From Phascolarctos cinereus (taxonomy: Eukaryota > Chordata > Mammalia > Diprotodontia > Phascolarctidae), in assembly GCF_002099425.1 (NCBI RefSeq), contig NW_018344105.1, forward strand, positions 7,504,501-7,568,500: a stretch of 64,000 bases of DNA. Reading direction: 5' to 3'. The translations under genes were made by a program, and so were the position numbers. This document shows positions 43,430 to 55,445 of this stretch, piece after piece. Under the pieces are notes generated by a model. The model was not told the DNA's origin. It saw only the letters and a list, made by a program, of their open reading frames with translations, and searched no databases. Every line of letters starts with the position of its first letter. Positions within the stretch are counted from its first letter, which is position 1.

Positions 43430-44250
43430 TTTTTCTTTTTTTAATATGAATTTATTTTTAGTTTTCAACATTCACTTCCATAAGCTTTTGAGTTTTAAAG
43501 TTTCACCCCCTCCCTCCCCACCTCCCTCCCTGAGATGGCGTGCAATCTGATATAGGCTTTATGTATATATATTCCTATTAAACATGTTTTCACATTAGTC
43601 ATGTTATAAAGAAAAATTAGAATCAATAGGAGAAACCAACAGGAGAGAGAAAAAGAGCAAATAGTATGCTTCGATCTGCATTCAGACTCTGTATTTCTTT
43701 TTCTGGATGTGGATGGCATTTTCCATCATGAGGCTTCTGGAGATGTCTTAGATCCTTGTATTGCTGAGAAGAGCTAAGTCTATCAAAGTTAGTCATTGCA
43801 TAACGTGACTGTTATTGTGTACAGCATTCTCCTGGTTCTGCTCACTTCACTCAGCATCAGACCATACAGGTGTTTCCAGGTTTTTCTGAAGTCAGCCTGT
43901 TCATCATTTCTTTGTTTTGTTTTGTTTTGTTTTTTGCTTTTTAGGCAATTGGGGTTAAGTGACATGTCCAGGGTCACACAGCTAGTAAGTGTCAAGTGTT
44001 TGGTCTGAGGTCGGATTTGAACTCAGGTCCTCCTGACTTCAGGGCCGGTGCTGCGCCACCTAGCTGCCCCCTGTTCATCATTTCTTATAGCACAGTAGTA
44101 TTCCATTACATTCATATACCACAGCTTGCTCGGCCATTCCCCACTTGATGGGCATCCCCTCAATTTCCAATCTTTGCCACCACATATAGAGCTGCTATAA
44201 ATATTTTTGTACATGTGGGTCCTTTTTCCCTCTGAATTCTTTTTATTCAT
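43430..44250 (-). repeat. L1 3' fragment, reverse, split by a SINE
   Basis: Antisense L1 from its 3' region (T-rich, 'ttttgagttttaaagtttca', 'cacattagtcatgttataaa') through 'ttccatcatgaggcttctgg' and 'ctgctcacttcactcagcat' to the ORF2 tail (EYYCAIRNDEQ, KLRGCPSSGEW on the minus strand). A younger SINE interrupts it at 43913-44069. 5'-truncated near 44250. Confidence 0.9.
43913..44069 (-). repeat. Marsupial SINE inserted in L1, with 17-bp target duplication
   Basis: Reverse SINE with (TTTTG)n tail at its left and head 'ccacctagctgcccc' at its right. The perfect direct repeat CCTGTTCATCATTTCTT lies at 43896-43912 and 44070-44086. Removing one copy restores uninterrupted L1 sequence, so the insertion is secure. 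Confidence 0.95.
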
Positions 44251-44289
44251 TTCTTACAGCACCGTACTATTTTATTACATCTAGGTGGT

Positions 44290-44700
44290 AGTAGTAGTAG
44301 TTAACGTCCATATGACACCTTAAGGTTTGCGAAGTGCTTTATAAATATCGCACTTTATCCTTGTAACTACCCTGAAAAGTAGGTGCTATTATTATCCCCA
44401 TTTTACAGATAAGGAAACAGGGGCAGACAGTGGTTAATTGACTTGCCCAGGGTCACGGAGCCAGTGTCTGAGGCTGGATTTGAACTCAGGTTTTCCTGAC
44501 TACAGGCCTACTGTTCTATCCACTGTACCATTTCCCAAAAGCTACTACCCTCTCATTTTACAAGATGAATAAACTGGGACACAGAGAGGTTAAGTGACTT
44601 GTCCAACATCATGCAGGTAGAAAATAGAGCTAAAATTTGAACCCAGGTCCTCTGACTCCAAATCCAGTGTTCTTTCCACTGTACTTTGCAGATTCAGGAA
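44290..44700 (-). repeat. Two adjacent reversed SINE/MIR copies
   Basis: 44290-44530: 'ccttaaggtttgcgaagtgc', 'ttattatccccattttacag', 'ttgacttgcccagggtcacg', 'gaactcaggttttcctgact'. 44535-44700: 'gtgacttgtccaacatcatg', 'gaacccaggtcctctgactc'. Confidence 0.8.
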
Positions 44701-44789
44701 GCTGAGGCCCAAGGAAGTTAAGTGATTTACCCAAGGTCATATAGGTAGTAATACTGAGAGGTGAGAGTTGAAATCAGCAGTATGGTATA

Positions 44790-45130
44790 ATTAATGAGAG
44801 AACGCGTCCAGGAGTAGGGAGAATTGAACACAATTAAGCTGGAGTGAGTCCAGAGGCAGGCCACCTGAATGGTGAAGGGCCTTCAATTTGTGCCATGTGA
44901 AAATTAGTTTATGTTTAGCCTGGGGAAGACAAGGCACAATGGGGCCATAAGCATTTTTAAGCATCTGAAGAGGGAGAAGACAGCTTCTCCTTGGATGCTG
45001 GACTTCAAGTCAGGAAAAGCTTCTTAACCATCTAAGCAATCCAGAAGTTGAATGACGTTCCTCTGATGGGTAATGAGCTCCCTGTAAGTGGAAGTCTTCA
45101 AGAAGAGATTGGGTGTGCACTGGGTGGGTA
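44790..45130 (+). repeat. CR1/L3-type LINE 3' end
   Basis: Forward: 'gtccagaggcaggccacctg', 'atggtgaagggccttcaatt', 'catctgaagagggagaagac', 'tgaatgacgttcctctgatg', 'gtggaagtcttcaagaagag'. Same family as 10960-11350. Confidence 0.6.
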
Positions 45131-45479
45131 TGTCCAACTGAAGCTTCTTATTCCAGTTCTGTCCTATGCCCCCATGATTAGAAATCACCCAAGCCTCCAG
45201 TTTAGAGCTGTACTTAGCAGTTCAAGAGCTGAATCCTTTGGTGTTCTGACACGTAGCAGAATTGGGGAAGGCCTGCTTTGGCACTGAGTTGCTGTCTTCT
45301 TTCATCATAACAGTCACCAGAAGAAGGCGGTTTCTCCTTGCTGCATGTGGCCTTGGCTTGAAGACCACCAGTGAGGGTGCACTTGTCTCCTCCCACGCCA
45401 GCCCGTTCACCTTGTTAATTTTGTCAGGGAGTTCTGACATCAAGCCTACATCTGCCCTTTTGCAACTTGCAGGAGATCT

Positions 45480-45790
45480 CACATCCTTTTATAATGCAAG
45501 ACAGCCTTATTAATGCCCCTCCCAAAATGTTCCCAGATGAGAATGCAATATTCCAGATGTTCTCTGAGCAGGCCTGGGGACAGAGGAATCATCACACCCT
45601 CAGTCTTGGGCGCTGGCTCCTTTGACACAGCCTGAGACTCAACCAGCTCACACTATTGACTCACATGGAGATTCCGGTCCACTAAAACTCCCCAGTCTTT
45701 CTCACACTACTGCCTAGTTACACCTCCTCAATCTTGTCCTTGGTACATTGATTTTGGGGTCCCAGGTGTTACCTTTGCCTCTGATAAAGG
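45480..45790 (-). repeat. CR1/L3-type LINE fragment, reverse
   Basis: 'ttattaatgcccctcccaaa', 'actcacatggagattccggt', 'ccactaaaactccccagtct', 'actgcctagttacacctcct' parallel the copy at 10030-10640. Confidence 0.55.
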
Positions 45791-46029
45791 TAACTTTTGC
45801 ACACAGACTGTGTGTGTGTGTGTAATGACGGTCCTCCTTTTGGAGCATATTATAAAGAATTGTTTAGCAAAAAGGAAATGCAGTCTAGAGTCCAATTCTG
45901 TGTAAGCAGCTTACCCAAGAGAAAACACTCCCTAGCTACCAGTACCCAAACAGATCCCTTTTAACTTGACTCTCTCAAAGGAGTAGGTTCACCTTGAGGT
46001 CAGGCTGAATTGCAAAAGAAGTGATTTGG

Positions 46030-46235
46030 ATAAAGAATAGCTGAGTTAGAGCTGGAAGGACCCTAACTGAGAGATGCAGTGCAATCCTGATTTCAGAGCT
46101 AAGCAAACTGACTCCCAGAGACTTGACACTCCCATGGGCACATGCCTGGTAAGTAGCAGAGCTGAGATTTGAACCCTGTCCTTTTGGGTCCAAATGCAGT
46201 TCACTTTCCATTCTACCATGCTGTCTCTGCTGGCT
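46030..46235 (-). repeat. MIR fragment, reverse
   Basis: 'tcagagctaagcaaactgac', 'ctggtaagtagcagagctga', 'gatttgaaccctgtcctttt', 'ttctaccatgctgtctc'. Confidence 0.7.
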
Positions 46236-47376
46236 GTGTTGCCTGGAGTTGTATTCAGAGATTTTAAAGGAACCCTGGGTCTCATGCTTAATAAATGGGC
46301 TGCTGCACAGGGCAGAGAGCTGGAAGAGGCCGGCCAGTGACCAGAGGGATCCCTTGACCTCAGATGTACTTCCAAGCAGCACTTTTCAGTGTTGCTCAGG
46401 GGTTGAGAAATCAGCCCCCTTGACTCTAAGACCCTTTTGGAAGGCCAGGATGCCAGTCACCATGTGACTTCCCTTGGATGGCCATCGGGAGCCTGCAAGG
46501 CTTGTGGGGAATGAGCCCCTGAGGCAGACCTGGGCATGCTCAAGCTGGACAGAGCCTGTGCTCACTGATAACTGAAAAGTCCCAGAAGGCCCCCTGTGCA
46601 AGGCCCCAAACAAGGAAGTGTCAAATCAATGAATCTGGGATTTGCTACTATAGAAACAGTTTTGGTTCGTTCTATGGCTACTCTTCTCTAACTGCAACAG
46701 GATCTGGTTGGGGAGATAATTAGATATACCAGCTGCAAATAAAATAATCCTGCCGGTAACACTGGATAATTGGCAAAGAAGCCTGTTAAGGCAGCCTTTG
46801 AAAAACCTGTGAATGTCTTGACAAAGACTCCTCACAAACTGATTTCTTCAAAGGAGGGCCCCTTTTGTCAGTGGGAAAGATGATGACTGGAAGGGGAAGG
46901 AGAAACAAGTGGGGGGTCACAGAGCTGGAGGAAAGTGTTGCTGGGAAGTTAGTGATCCTCTCATCTCCCCTGCTCTCAGTTTGGTGACCCTTTGGCTGGA
47001 GTGGTGGTCACTAGTGTCTACCTGTGGTGGCCAGTGAGTGCTTCATCCTCCATGAGTTGAGCATTGAATTCCCAGAAGGTCCTGGAGTTCAAGCTGAGAA
47101 ATGAGCATCAAAGTGGCCCCTGGGCCAATGGCAACCAGCAGATGGCCCCTGAGCTGACAAAACTCAAACGAACAGGTGCTGCTCAGAAGTCTCCCTAATT
47201 GGCCTTCTAAGGGTTTAGGGCTCTGGACCTCAGGGAGCCTCACTACCTTGTAGAGAGGACGCTGATGGTAGACAAAGAACACTGAAATGGGATTTGGAGA
47301 GCCTGAGTATGCAAGTTGTGTGACCTTGGGTGAGTCCCTTAACTTCTTTTTCCTCTTGAAAATGAGAGCACTTTAT
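46236..47376. other. Intergenic, no feature recognised
   Basis: GC content is higher than to the left. Short overlapping frames show no family features. Confidence 0.4.
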
Positions 47377-47621
47377 CAGTGCTGACAAACCCAAATAGAA
47401 ACAGTAGGGGGGAGGGAGGGAGAGGCTACAAAACTATACATAGAACCACGCAGGCCACACACAGTATTGACTTAGTTGTAAAATGTGATATTATCCGCAC
47501 TTTATTTGTATTTTATTTTCTTTTGTTTACTATTTCCCAATGCCACTTTAATCTGGTTCAGCCACACTGGGGAGTATTGTGGGCTCCAAGTGGCTAGCAT
47601 GCCGTGCATTTGACACCTCTG
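47377..47621. mobile_element. Non-autonomous hAT element, diverged
   Basis: Left end CAGTGCTGACAAACCC, right end 'gcatttgacacctctg', inverted with respect to each other, with an A/T-rich middle ('attttattttcttttgttta', 'atttcccaatgccactttaa') shared with the element at 14890-15056. The 8-nt flanks agree only partly, so it is old. Confidence 0.6.
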
Positions 47622-49984
47622 GGCTCCATACTCTGGACCTCCCTTCTACTTGACCTAAGGCTATGGAAGGCCCAAGCTGGCTAGAGAAGGGTAATTAAGG
47701 TGAGTTTGCCGGAAGCCCGGGAGCTTTGTCAGCACCATGTTTAAGTACTTTTGGATTTCATTAGTTGCAGCTGTTTACAGAACCACCCAACTAGAAAGAA
47801 TCCTGTGTGAAACTTGGAAATGTTCAGCCCTTCCCTGACAGCCACCTACAGCAAGCACCTGGGGAGGTAGGGAGAGAAGCGCATCCTCCCACCGGCCAGC
47901 CTCCAGCCTCAGCTTCCACCAGCAGCACCCAAGGCCCAGCCTCAGTTTCCCCTAAAATCCCAGCAGAGGAGAGCGCAGTAGATACTGACTCTCAGCCTTG
48001 GGTGGCCTGGCACTGTTTGATCATTCCTGAAATGCTGAGTAAGGATGTGGGTCTCAAGGGCAGAGGCTCAAGCTGGCTGCTCACCTCTCGTGGGGGAGGC
48101 TATGACTACGCTTATCGATTGTCATCATCAGAAGCACCTCCCCCCTCTATCCAGTGCTAGGGGCCCTTGACCTGTGTCCAGTGCCCGAGATCATTTGAGC
48201 AGTCTAGTGAAGCCAACTGAGCCCTTCTCAGAATTATGTTTCTAAATGCATAAAATAAAATACTTAGGATTACAAAGGAAATGTATTATATGGAATACAG
48301 TGATTGCAATATTTTAAAAAGTTCACAGACTAGGAAGCCTTGTCCAATCTCATTTTGCAGAGAGGGAAACTGAGGCTCAGGGGTTGTGGTTTTACTGAAA
48401 GTTGTATCACCTGGATTCAAGCCCAGCTGACTGCTCTTTCTGCTATGCGATATCTCCTTTTGAGATTAGCAAGGCGAGTGCTGGAGTATTCCCAGCATGG
48501 GCTGCCCCAGAGAGGAGAGGCCTAGAGCAGAGGCCCAGATGGCTCCCACTGCTGCATGCACTAAAGTCAATTCAGCAAGCATTTATGTTAACAACCTACT
48601 ATGTGCAAGGTGATGGCTATTCCTTGGGCTGGATTTTGTCCTTAGGGGGATGTGTCAAAGAGAGGGTGGAAGGGTCATGTCAGAACTGACCCAGTCCTGT
48701 GCTGTCAGGACATAAAAAAATCACAGAATCTCAGTGTCAGAAGGGCCCTTGGAAGTGATCTAGTCTAATCTGGACCTGAACAAGAATTTCCCAGTGGGCT
48801 CAGCTCACTCCCCAGCAGCCACTTCCTCATCTTCTACTTGGGAAAGTGATTTTTTTTTAAGCCAAGTATAAGACTTGTACATTTGTCTCTTGGTGTCAAA
48901 CGTCATATTATTAGATGTGGTGCACGCCCTTTACCTCCAAACCCAGCCTCCTTATCCCAGTCTCCAGTGTAGGGGTCCAGTGGCTGTCTGCAGTGGCATG
49001 GCCCTCTCAGGCCTGAAGTCTGCTGAATTCACTGACAGAAGCCTGTTTGAGGGCCTCTTCCCCTGACCTCTTATTTCCAAGGCTTGTCCTGGATGGAACA
49101 TCCTTTCTCCAGGTATATCTGTGTACATGCTATGGCTATTTCTTGCCCTCCAGACTAGTCTGGTGTGTTGCTAACCATTCAGAGGGAAGGCTCCTTAAAT
49201 GCAACCCAGCCTTGAATTCCTAGTTTTCTTTTTATCTTAAAGCAAGAACCTCAAATCTTCTCCCTGAATCCAGCAGTTCTTCCTGCTTTCCTGCTCCCCA
49301 CTGAGGCTGATCAGGATTTCAGTTCTTACCACCCACTCCCAAGCCTAAACCTGACCCAGAGGCCCACTAATTTCTGTGGTTTGTCAAGACAGCTCCCTCC
49401 CCTCTGGCTTCATGTGGGAGGCCTCAGAGCCTGGAAGGAAAGCTTGGCAGGCACCTCCTAAGCCTATCCTGGGGCCTCTCTTGCCTTGATACTTTCCCCA
49501 GGAGTGGGAGAACTCAACTCTCTCTGAACTAGGCTAAATGACCCTGGACAGGAAACAGATGGGAAGGCCCATGCTTGTAGAAAGCAGAGGTGGGGGAGGG
49601 AGTGGATGGTAGAGAAGGAGATGACTCCCACACATCCAAGCCCTTGGCTTTTGGGCCCCCTGATGCTGTTACTGGGTGATACCATTGGAGAATGGCTCTA
49701 TCTTTGGGCAAAGGTTGCTGGGCCTCGTCCAGTTGTTACCGGCTGCCTTCGTTGCTTCTCCTCAAGGGAGCTCAAATGAAGAGCTCCCCTTGCCTGAACT
49801 CTCTGGTGGGATAGCATTGCCCTGATAGTGACTCAATGCCCTGCCCTGGGGGTGTGCCCCTCTTTCCACATCTTCTGGAGGCCACAGCAGGCCTCCTGCC
49901 TTGGCAGGTGCTACTTTCTCTGTCTGTTCAGTGGGCTCTTCCCCAGCTGTTCTGGATGCCAGAACCCAGGATGGTGCAGGGGAA
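47622..49984. other. Intergenic with minor MIR pieces
   Basis: A reversed MIR lies near 48340-48460 ('gcagagagggaaactgaggc') and an L3/MIR-type piece near 48720-48790. The open frame at 47807-48160 is Pro/Ser/Ala-rich and matches no known family; I judge it non-coding. Confidence 0.4.
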
Positions 49985-50145
49985 AGGGTGCTCTGGATTT
50001 GGAGCCAGTGGGGCTGGGCTCAGGTTACAGCTCTACCGCAGTGACTTTAGTACTGTGGGCCTCAGTTTCCTCCTCTTTCAAGTGAGAGGGTGAGATCAGA
50101 TGGCCTCTAAGGTCCCTCTTGGCTCTGAATCTGTGACACTGTGAC
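49985..50145 (+). repeat. MIR-type SINE
   Basis: 'agtactgtgggcctcagttt', 'cctcctctttcaagtgagag', 'ggcctctaaggtccctcttg' forms a forward therian SINE tail. Confidence 0.65.
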
Positions 50146-50829
50146 CCAGCCAAGGAACAGTATCATTCGTACTAAGTCAGTGAAGGCAGCCAGCTCAAAG
50201 TTACCTTCTGGGGCTTGTAGGTGACCTGCACTGGGGCCAGCCCCAGCCATTTGCTTGCTGGAGGGCACTTAGCACTGGCCGCTGTGGGTGGGGGAGAGAG
50301 AGTAGGTCCCCCTAGGGAGAGCAGTTTGGAGCGCTGGGCACTGGGAGGAAGCAGCATTGGCCACATCCCTGGGGCAACCGGGGGAGAAATAGTGCCAGCT
50401 CCCTGGGGAGGCAGCAGCTGCTGGACCCTTGGGACAAGCCTCTTAGGCTCATCCTTTCTCTGACTCCCAGGTTTGCCTCCTCTTTGTGGAGAGGATCAAG
50501 AGAATGGGGAAGGTGGGAGAGGGGAGGGAAGGAACACTGGAAAGCTGGCTCTATCTCCTGCTGGCTAGGAAGGAGCTGGGCTCACTCTGCCCATGCTAGT
50601 GAGTGGGAGGACCCTGCCCAGGTGCTAACACAAGTCACTGGGCCTCCAGTGTTTCCCAAGTCTTTGGGAGGCTGGTTGGCTCACTTCCCGCCCCTGGTGG
50701 GGAGAAGACTGCCTGTTTGGAAGGCTCCCCGTGGTCCTTGCTGCTTGGAGTCATAGAACTAAGGGACAAGGGTAGGCCAACTCCCTCCTCCAGTCTCCCT
50801 CAACCCTGCAGCTAGACCCTGGCCCGCAC
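50146..50829. other. Intergenic, no feature recognised
   Basis: GC-rich sequence with several short overlapping frames and no family features. Confidence 0.4.
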
Positions 50830-51010
50830 ATGGGAAGTGAGTTGCCTAAGGTCACACATGGTACTGGAAGTGACCTCCAACCCCCTCATTTTACAGATGA
50901 GAATACTAAGGCCTGGGGAGGTCAATGACTTGCTCAGGATCACTTATGGAGGTAGCAAACTCAGTCCCCTGCCTCCAAATCCAAGTCTTTTTCCACTCTA
51001 TGATTCTTTC
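50830..51010 (-). repeat. MIR fragment, reverse
   Basis: 'gttgcctaaggtcacacatg', 'ctcattttacagatgagaat', 'ccaaatccaagtctttttcc'. Confidence 0.65.
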
Positions 51011-51699
51011 TCTCCTGCTTCCTAATTATTCTTGAAAATGATTTGCAAGCTTTTGGCCTTGGTTACTGATCTACTGCATAAGGAGAAAAAAGGCATGAGA
51101 GGAGGGATCTAAATTAGAAAAAAACCATCAATGGGAAAATGGGTCAGGTAACCCCCCCCCCCCAGCCCTCCCCAAGGCTGATCATCAGGTTTCCAGCAGT
51201 GGGGGATGGGGGTCAAAGTCATCTCGGGCCCTTCCACCTCCAAGGTCCTGGTTTTTCATGTTCCTGAAGGAGGTGTCTGGGGAGGGGAGGTGTTTGGGGG
51301 TGCTCTTCAGAGGTTTTCTCAGTTCTCGCAGACAATGCTCCCCCTCTACATATGAGCTACAGGCTGGAAGAATGATCTGGCCCCTCTCCCTGCAGGCTTA
51401 GAGGGGAGGGTGGCTGAGTGATGGGGTTCGTGCAAACTGCTTTCTCAAACTCTTTGCAAGACTGCCTGGCCCATTTCCCAATCCTGGAGGGGGGTGGGCC
51501 AGTCTTGGACAGGCCAGCCTGTTTTGTTGGCTTTCCTTGCCAGCTAGACCTTGAGTTCTTAGTCACCAGATCAGGGGCCAGGGTGAGTAGACAGGGCTGT
51601 CCTTGAACTCCATTCTTCTGAACACTCTCCTCTGCTGTTGAAAGTACACATGGTGCTTCCATAGTTAGCATCTAGGCCTTTCCCTCCTTGCCACTCCCA

Positions 51700-51965
51700 T
51701 CTATGGCTAGGGGCTACAACTCTGGGCCCAACCACCCATCCCCCCCCTCCATCATCCATGGAACATTCACAGCTAGGGGCTGTCTCCTGGTTTCCCCCTG
51801 TCCCAAATCATCCATGGCAAAAAACTGGAGGCCCCCAACCCAACCATGTCTAGCCAGGTTATGTTGCCCTCCTGGAGCATTCAGGGCTAGAGTTTGTCTC
51901 CCCCCCCCCGGCCCCCAACACATACATACCCCATTCATGGCTAGGGCTTATCACCATGTATCGTA
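51700..51965. repeat. Degenerate minisatellite, unit about 55-65 bp
   Basis: The anchor GCTAGGGG (or GCTAGAG/GCTAGGG) recurs at 51706, 51772, 51886 and 51940, each following 'cattca' or 'catctatg'-like sequence and leading into C-runs and 'cccaac'. A further decayed unit lies near 51815. Unit lengths vary, so the array is old. Confidence 0.55.
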
Positions 51966-52904
51966 GTGGGATGGCAAAATGCTTTCACAAATCTCTTACC
52001 TTATCAGCCCTGCAAGGGCAGAAGGCAAGTGATGACATTCCTGCTAGAGAAATGGGGAAACTGAGGCCTGGAGAAACTAGTCCCCCGGGTAGGCTTAGAA
52101 CATCATGCCACCTGTGTGCCATTCCCTTCTGCTGGCTCGGGTTACGCTGTGTCTGTCATCCAAGGTCCAGCCTAGCATAGTGCCCCCTGAGGCCTCAGCT
52201 TTGGCTAGCCTCCCTGGATGAAGGCTAGCTGCAAGCGGTACCCTAGGGTAGGGGGAGTGAAAATGGATACATCCCCTTCTCTCCCTCCCACCCGGGGCCA
52301 ACCTAGGTCCAGAGGCCCCATGTTGATCAAGGGGGAAGTGATAGAGAAAGCATGTGTGAGTGGCATACAATGAAGGGGAGGGGCCAGGGGAAGGGGGTAA
52401 AGGTCAAGATGGGGGGGAGGGTCCATGGAATGAGCAGTGCTGGCTTTGGCGGTATTTGGAATTCTTGGAGTGACAGCAACAGAAGAAAAGGATGGGCCGG
52501 GAGCCCTCCAACCCTAGCGCCCAGGCCCCTCAAATGTCAGAGCTTGAGGGGACCTCAGAGGTCATCCCGACCAGCACATCCCCTTTTGTCTTTGGCCCAG
52601 TTCATGAGGCTAGTGATTGGCAGACCCAGGCCATGCACTTCCATCTTTTGCCTCCTAGGCCAGTGTGCTTCCTGCCATACAATTTCCCATCACCACCCCC
52701 AGACAAGGGAGGGGGGGATTCAGGTGCGTGCCGAGGGGCTAGGGAGAGCAGCCTTTATGCTCGGTCTCAGCATGACCCTCCCTCCACCAGCCAAATTGCC
52801 ATCAGTAGGGCCTCTTGCCTGTTCCCTTAAGGCTAGAGCCTGAGCAGGGCCCGCATTGTGGCCTTGGGCACGTTACTCCCTGGGCTTGGACCTAATGTTT
52901 TCTC
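51966..52904. other. Intergenic, no gene supported
   Basis: GC-rich sequence. The longest frame (52352-52843) has no conserved features and overlaps equally long frames in other phases, so I do not call it. Confidence 0.4.
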
Positions 52905-53185
52905 TAAGGTATGGGGTGGGAAGAAAGCTCTGGAGTTGGAGGACCTGGGTGTGAATCATGGCTCCCCTGCTTCATAGCTATGTGACCTTGGAAAAAAAAA
53001 CTAGCTAAAATAGTGGAGAGAGAGTGAGCCTGGAGACAGGAGGATGGGAATTCAAATCCGGCTGTGTGACCCTGGGCAAGTCCCTTCACCTTTGTGTGCC
53101 TCAGTTTCCCTCATCTGTAAAATGAAGGAGTTGGGCTTGATGACCACCAAGGCTATTATCTTGTGATTCTCAGTCATTGTCTTTC
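52905..53185 (+). repeat. MIR interrupted by a second MIR/SINE copy
   Basis: 'gagttggaggacctgggtgt' to 'atagctatgtgaccttgg' is one forward copy. After an A-run a second follows: 'gaattcaaatccggctgtgt', 'gaccctgggcaagtcccttc', 'ctcatctgtaaaatgaagga'. Confidence 0.7.
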
Positions 53186-55289
53186 TGTGTAACCTTCTAT
53201 AAAATGAGCTGGGTTGGAGGGTGGGAGTGGGGTGGGAAATTGGCCCTTTCCAGCTCAGAATCCTCTGGCCCTAGTAAGGAGGAGAGGAGGCCTTGCCCAG
53301 CATCTGCTGTCTGACAGGCTTTCTCATGGTTGTCCTAGCAGCTGTTGTCTAGCTGGGTGGGGTGGGGGTGGGGGGGCTATGACCTGCCCAGACAACGAAT
53401 TGAAACCCTACCCTGCTAAAATCCCCTTGAGGCTTGGGCCCCAGCCTCCCTGCCCACTCCTCTTAGGCTCAGGTAACTTGTGGCTAAGCACATATAAACA
53501 GCTGTAAGAAGGGGACAGATGTTGCCTATGTCCCTCTGCCACCCTCATGGTGGGTAGGGTATCCCTCATATAGTTGCCACCATCCCAGCCTGTTCTTCTG
53601 GGCGATGGTCCCCAGGACCCTGGAATTATACCACAGGGGGAAGATTGTACTGATTTGCACTTGGGACCTCCCTACTCTCGGTTGCTTGAGGCAGCTCACT
53701 GGCCCGCCATGGTCACCCATCCCACATCCCACAAAGTTCAGAGCACCAGGAGAAGGATTGTCACCTTTTAATACAATACTTGAGAGGTGTAGAATATAAT
53801 CTCAGAATCTTCTGAAGGGTGGCTCTTGGCTGAGGAAGAGGGCCAGGTTATGAGCAGCTGGGTTTTGCGAACAACATCAGAAAAGCTCAGCAAATTGTAA
53901 CAGTGAATTGAAGAAGAGGAAAATACATGTGGATTACACAACTCTGTTTCCAGGAAGGCCAGGTGAGATATCACATGGGGCAGACCTTGCCTCAGTGTTG
54001 CCCAGAGCTCCCTCCTGCTCGTCCCACTTGTATGGAGGTCAACTAGCTCTCAGAAGTGGAGATGACCCAGGACAAAGAGCCCAGGAGGGACGTTGATGGG
54101 AAGGCTGTGCCCTGGCCCTTCCTGGAGCGGAGGCAGGGCTGGCGCATCTAGGGGAGCCAAGCAGGGGGCCCTAGTGGCCCTCTGAGTGGGGCCAGCCCAA
54201 CAGCCTCAGGTCGGGTGAGAGGCAGAGGGAATCCTAGGACCACTGGAATCTTTCTGCCAGGCTTTGCTGGGGTGCAGCTAGCTGCTGGAGGAAAAGCCTG
54301 AAGGAGGGAAGGAACCCTGGGGCCTCATAAGAAGCCAACCTGCTTTGGGAGATGGTGGACCAGACAGGACTAGGCCAGACTGTGAAGCCAGTGGAACGGT
54401 GAGGCCCAGGGGTAATTCCAGAGGCTAAGGTGAGCACAAGACCGAGGGCAGGCAAGCTTGGAAGTGATCTTGGGCCTGCTCTGGGCCAAGACATGTAGAC
54501 GTCAGCCCTGGCCAGAAGAATCCGGGCTCAGGCTCAGAGCCTCTGTCTAGCCTCAGTTCTGACTGTTGAAAGGTCCCTCTGATCTCCTGTACTACAGCTG
54601 TCCTGGGCCCGTCTCTGTTCCCCCCTCCCAGGGATGCCCACCAGTCAGAAGAGATCTTCTAAGATGCCAAGCCTCAACCCAAGGGCATTGTTTAACCCCT
54701 TGAGTGCCGGCACCTTTCTTACAGCTCTTGATGAAGCCAGCAACTGAGGCTACTGTGTGAGGGAGGCAGGTCTGATGCCTTCCCAGAGATGAAAGGGAGG
54801 AGAGAAAATGCTCATAAAAATTCTGGGATTCGCTAGCTTTGCAATCTAATGATTTGGGGTGATCAAACACGGGCTGAGGCCTGGGGGCTTGTGGAGGGCT
54901 AAGGTGGGGGTGCAGGTGAGTGCTTGGGATTGGGGGAAGGCCAGGGAGCAGCCTGTGACCTTGGGTGGTAGCTGAGTAATGAGCCCCAGCAGGCAGAGCT
55001 AGGGGGTGGAGGGCAGAATTAGTCTGGCACCAGGGTCAGACAAGAAACCACATTGCCCTGCAGGAAGAACGAATTGGAAAAACCTCCCAAGGCTTTGCTT
55101 TTTTCTCAGCATCTGTCTCCTGCCTTCAATAAACCCTCATCGGTCTTCTTTGTGCTGTTTAGAGGTGGGGATGGGGGGGAGGAGGAGTACAGCAGTGGTG
55201 ATTTCTCCATCCCATCCAAGACTCCCTCTTTCAGAGCTTAAAGAAACTGATACCCAGCTTGGCATCTTTCATTTAGGGGAGCATAAATT
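53186..55289. other. Intergenic, no feature recognised
   Basis: GC-rich, CpG-poor. A near match to the CTCF core lies at about 54155-54170. No gene is supported. Confidence 0.4.
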
Positions 55290-55445
55290 AAATGTCAGCA
55301 CTGAAGCAGACCTTAGTGGCCATCTTGCAGATGAGGAAACTGAGGCCCAGAGGGGACTTGCCCAGAGTGATACAACCAGTAATTGGCAGGGCTGGGATTC
55401 AAACCCAGGTCTCCTGACTCCCTGTCCTGCGCTATCATATGCAAG
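55290..55445 (-). repeat. MIR fragment, reverse
   Basis: 'gcagatgaggaaactgaggc', 'ccagtaattggcagggctgg', 'gattcaaacccaggtctcct'. Confidence 0.8.

Noticed and set aside
52352-52843. 163-codon forward ORF
   Set aside because: No recognisable domain, overlapped by comparable frames, no splice or promoter context, and GC-rich composition explains its length.
54155-54170. Second CTCF core match
   Set aside because: Two mismatches to the 15-position consensus; too weak to list beside the perfect match at 42170.
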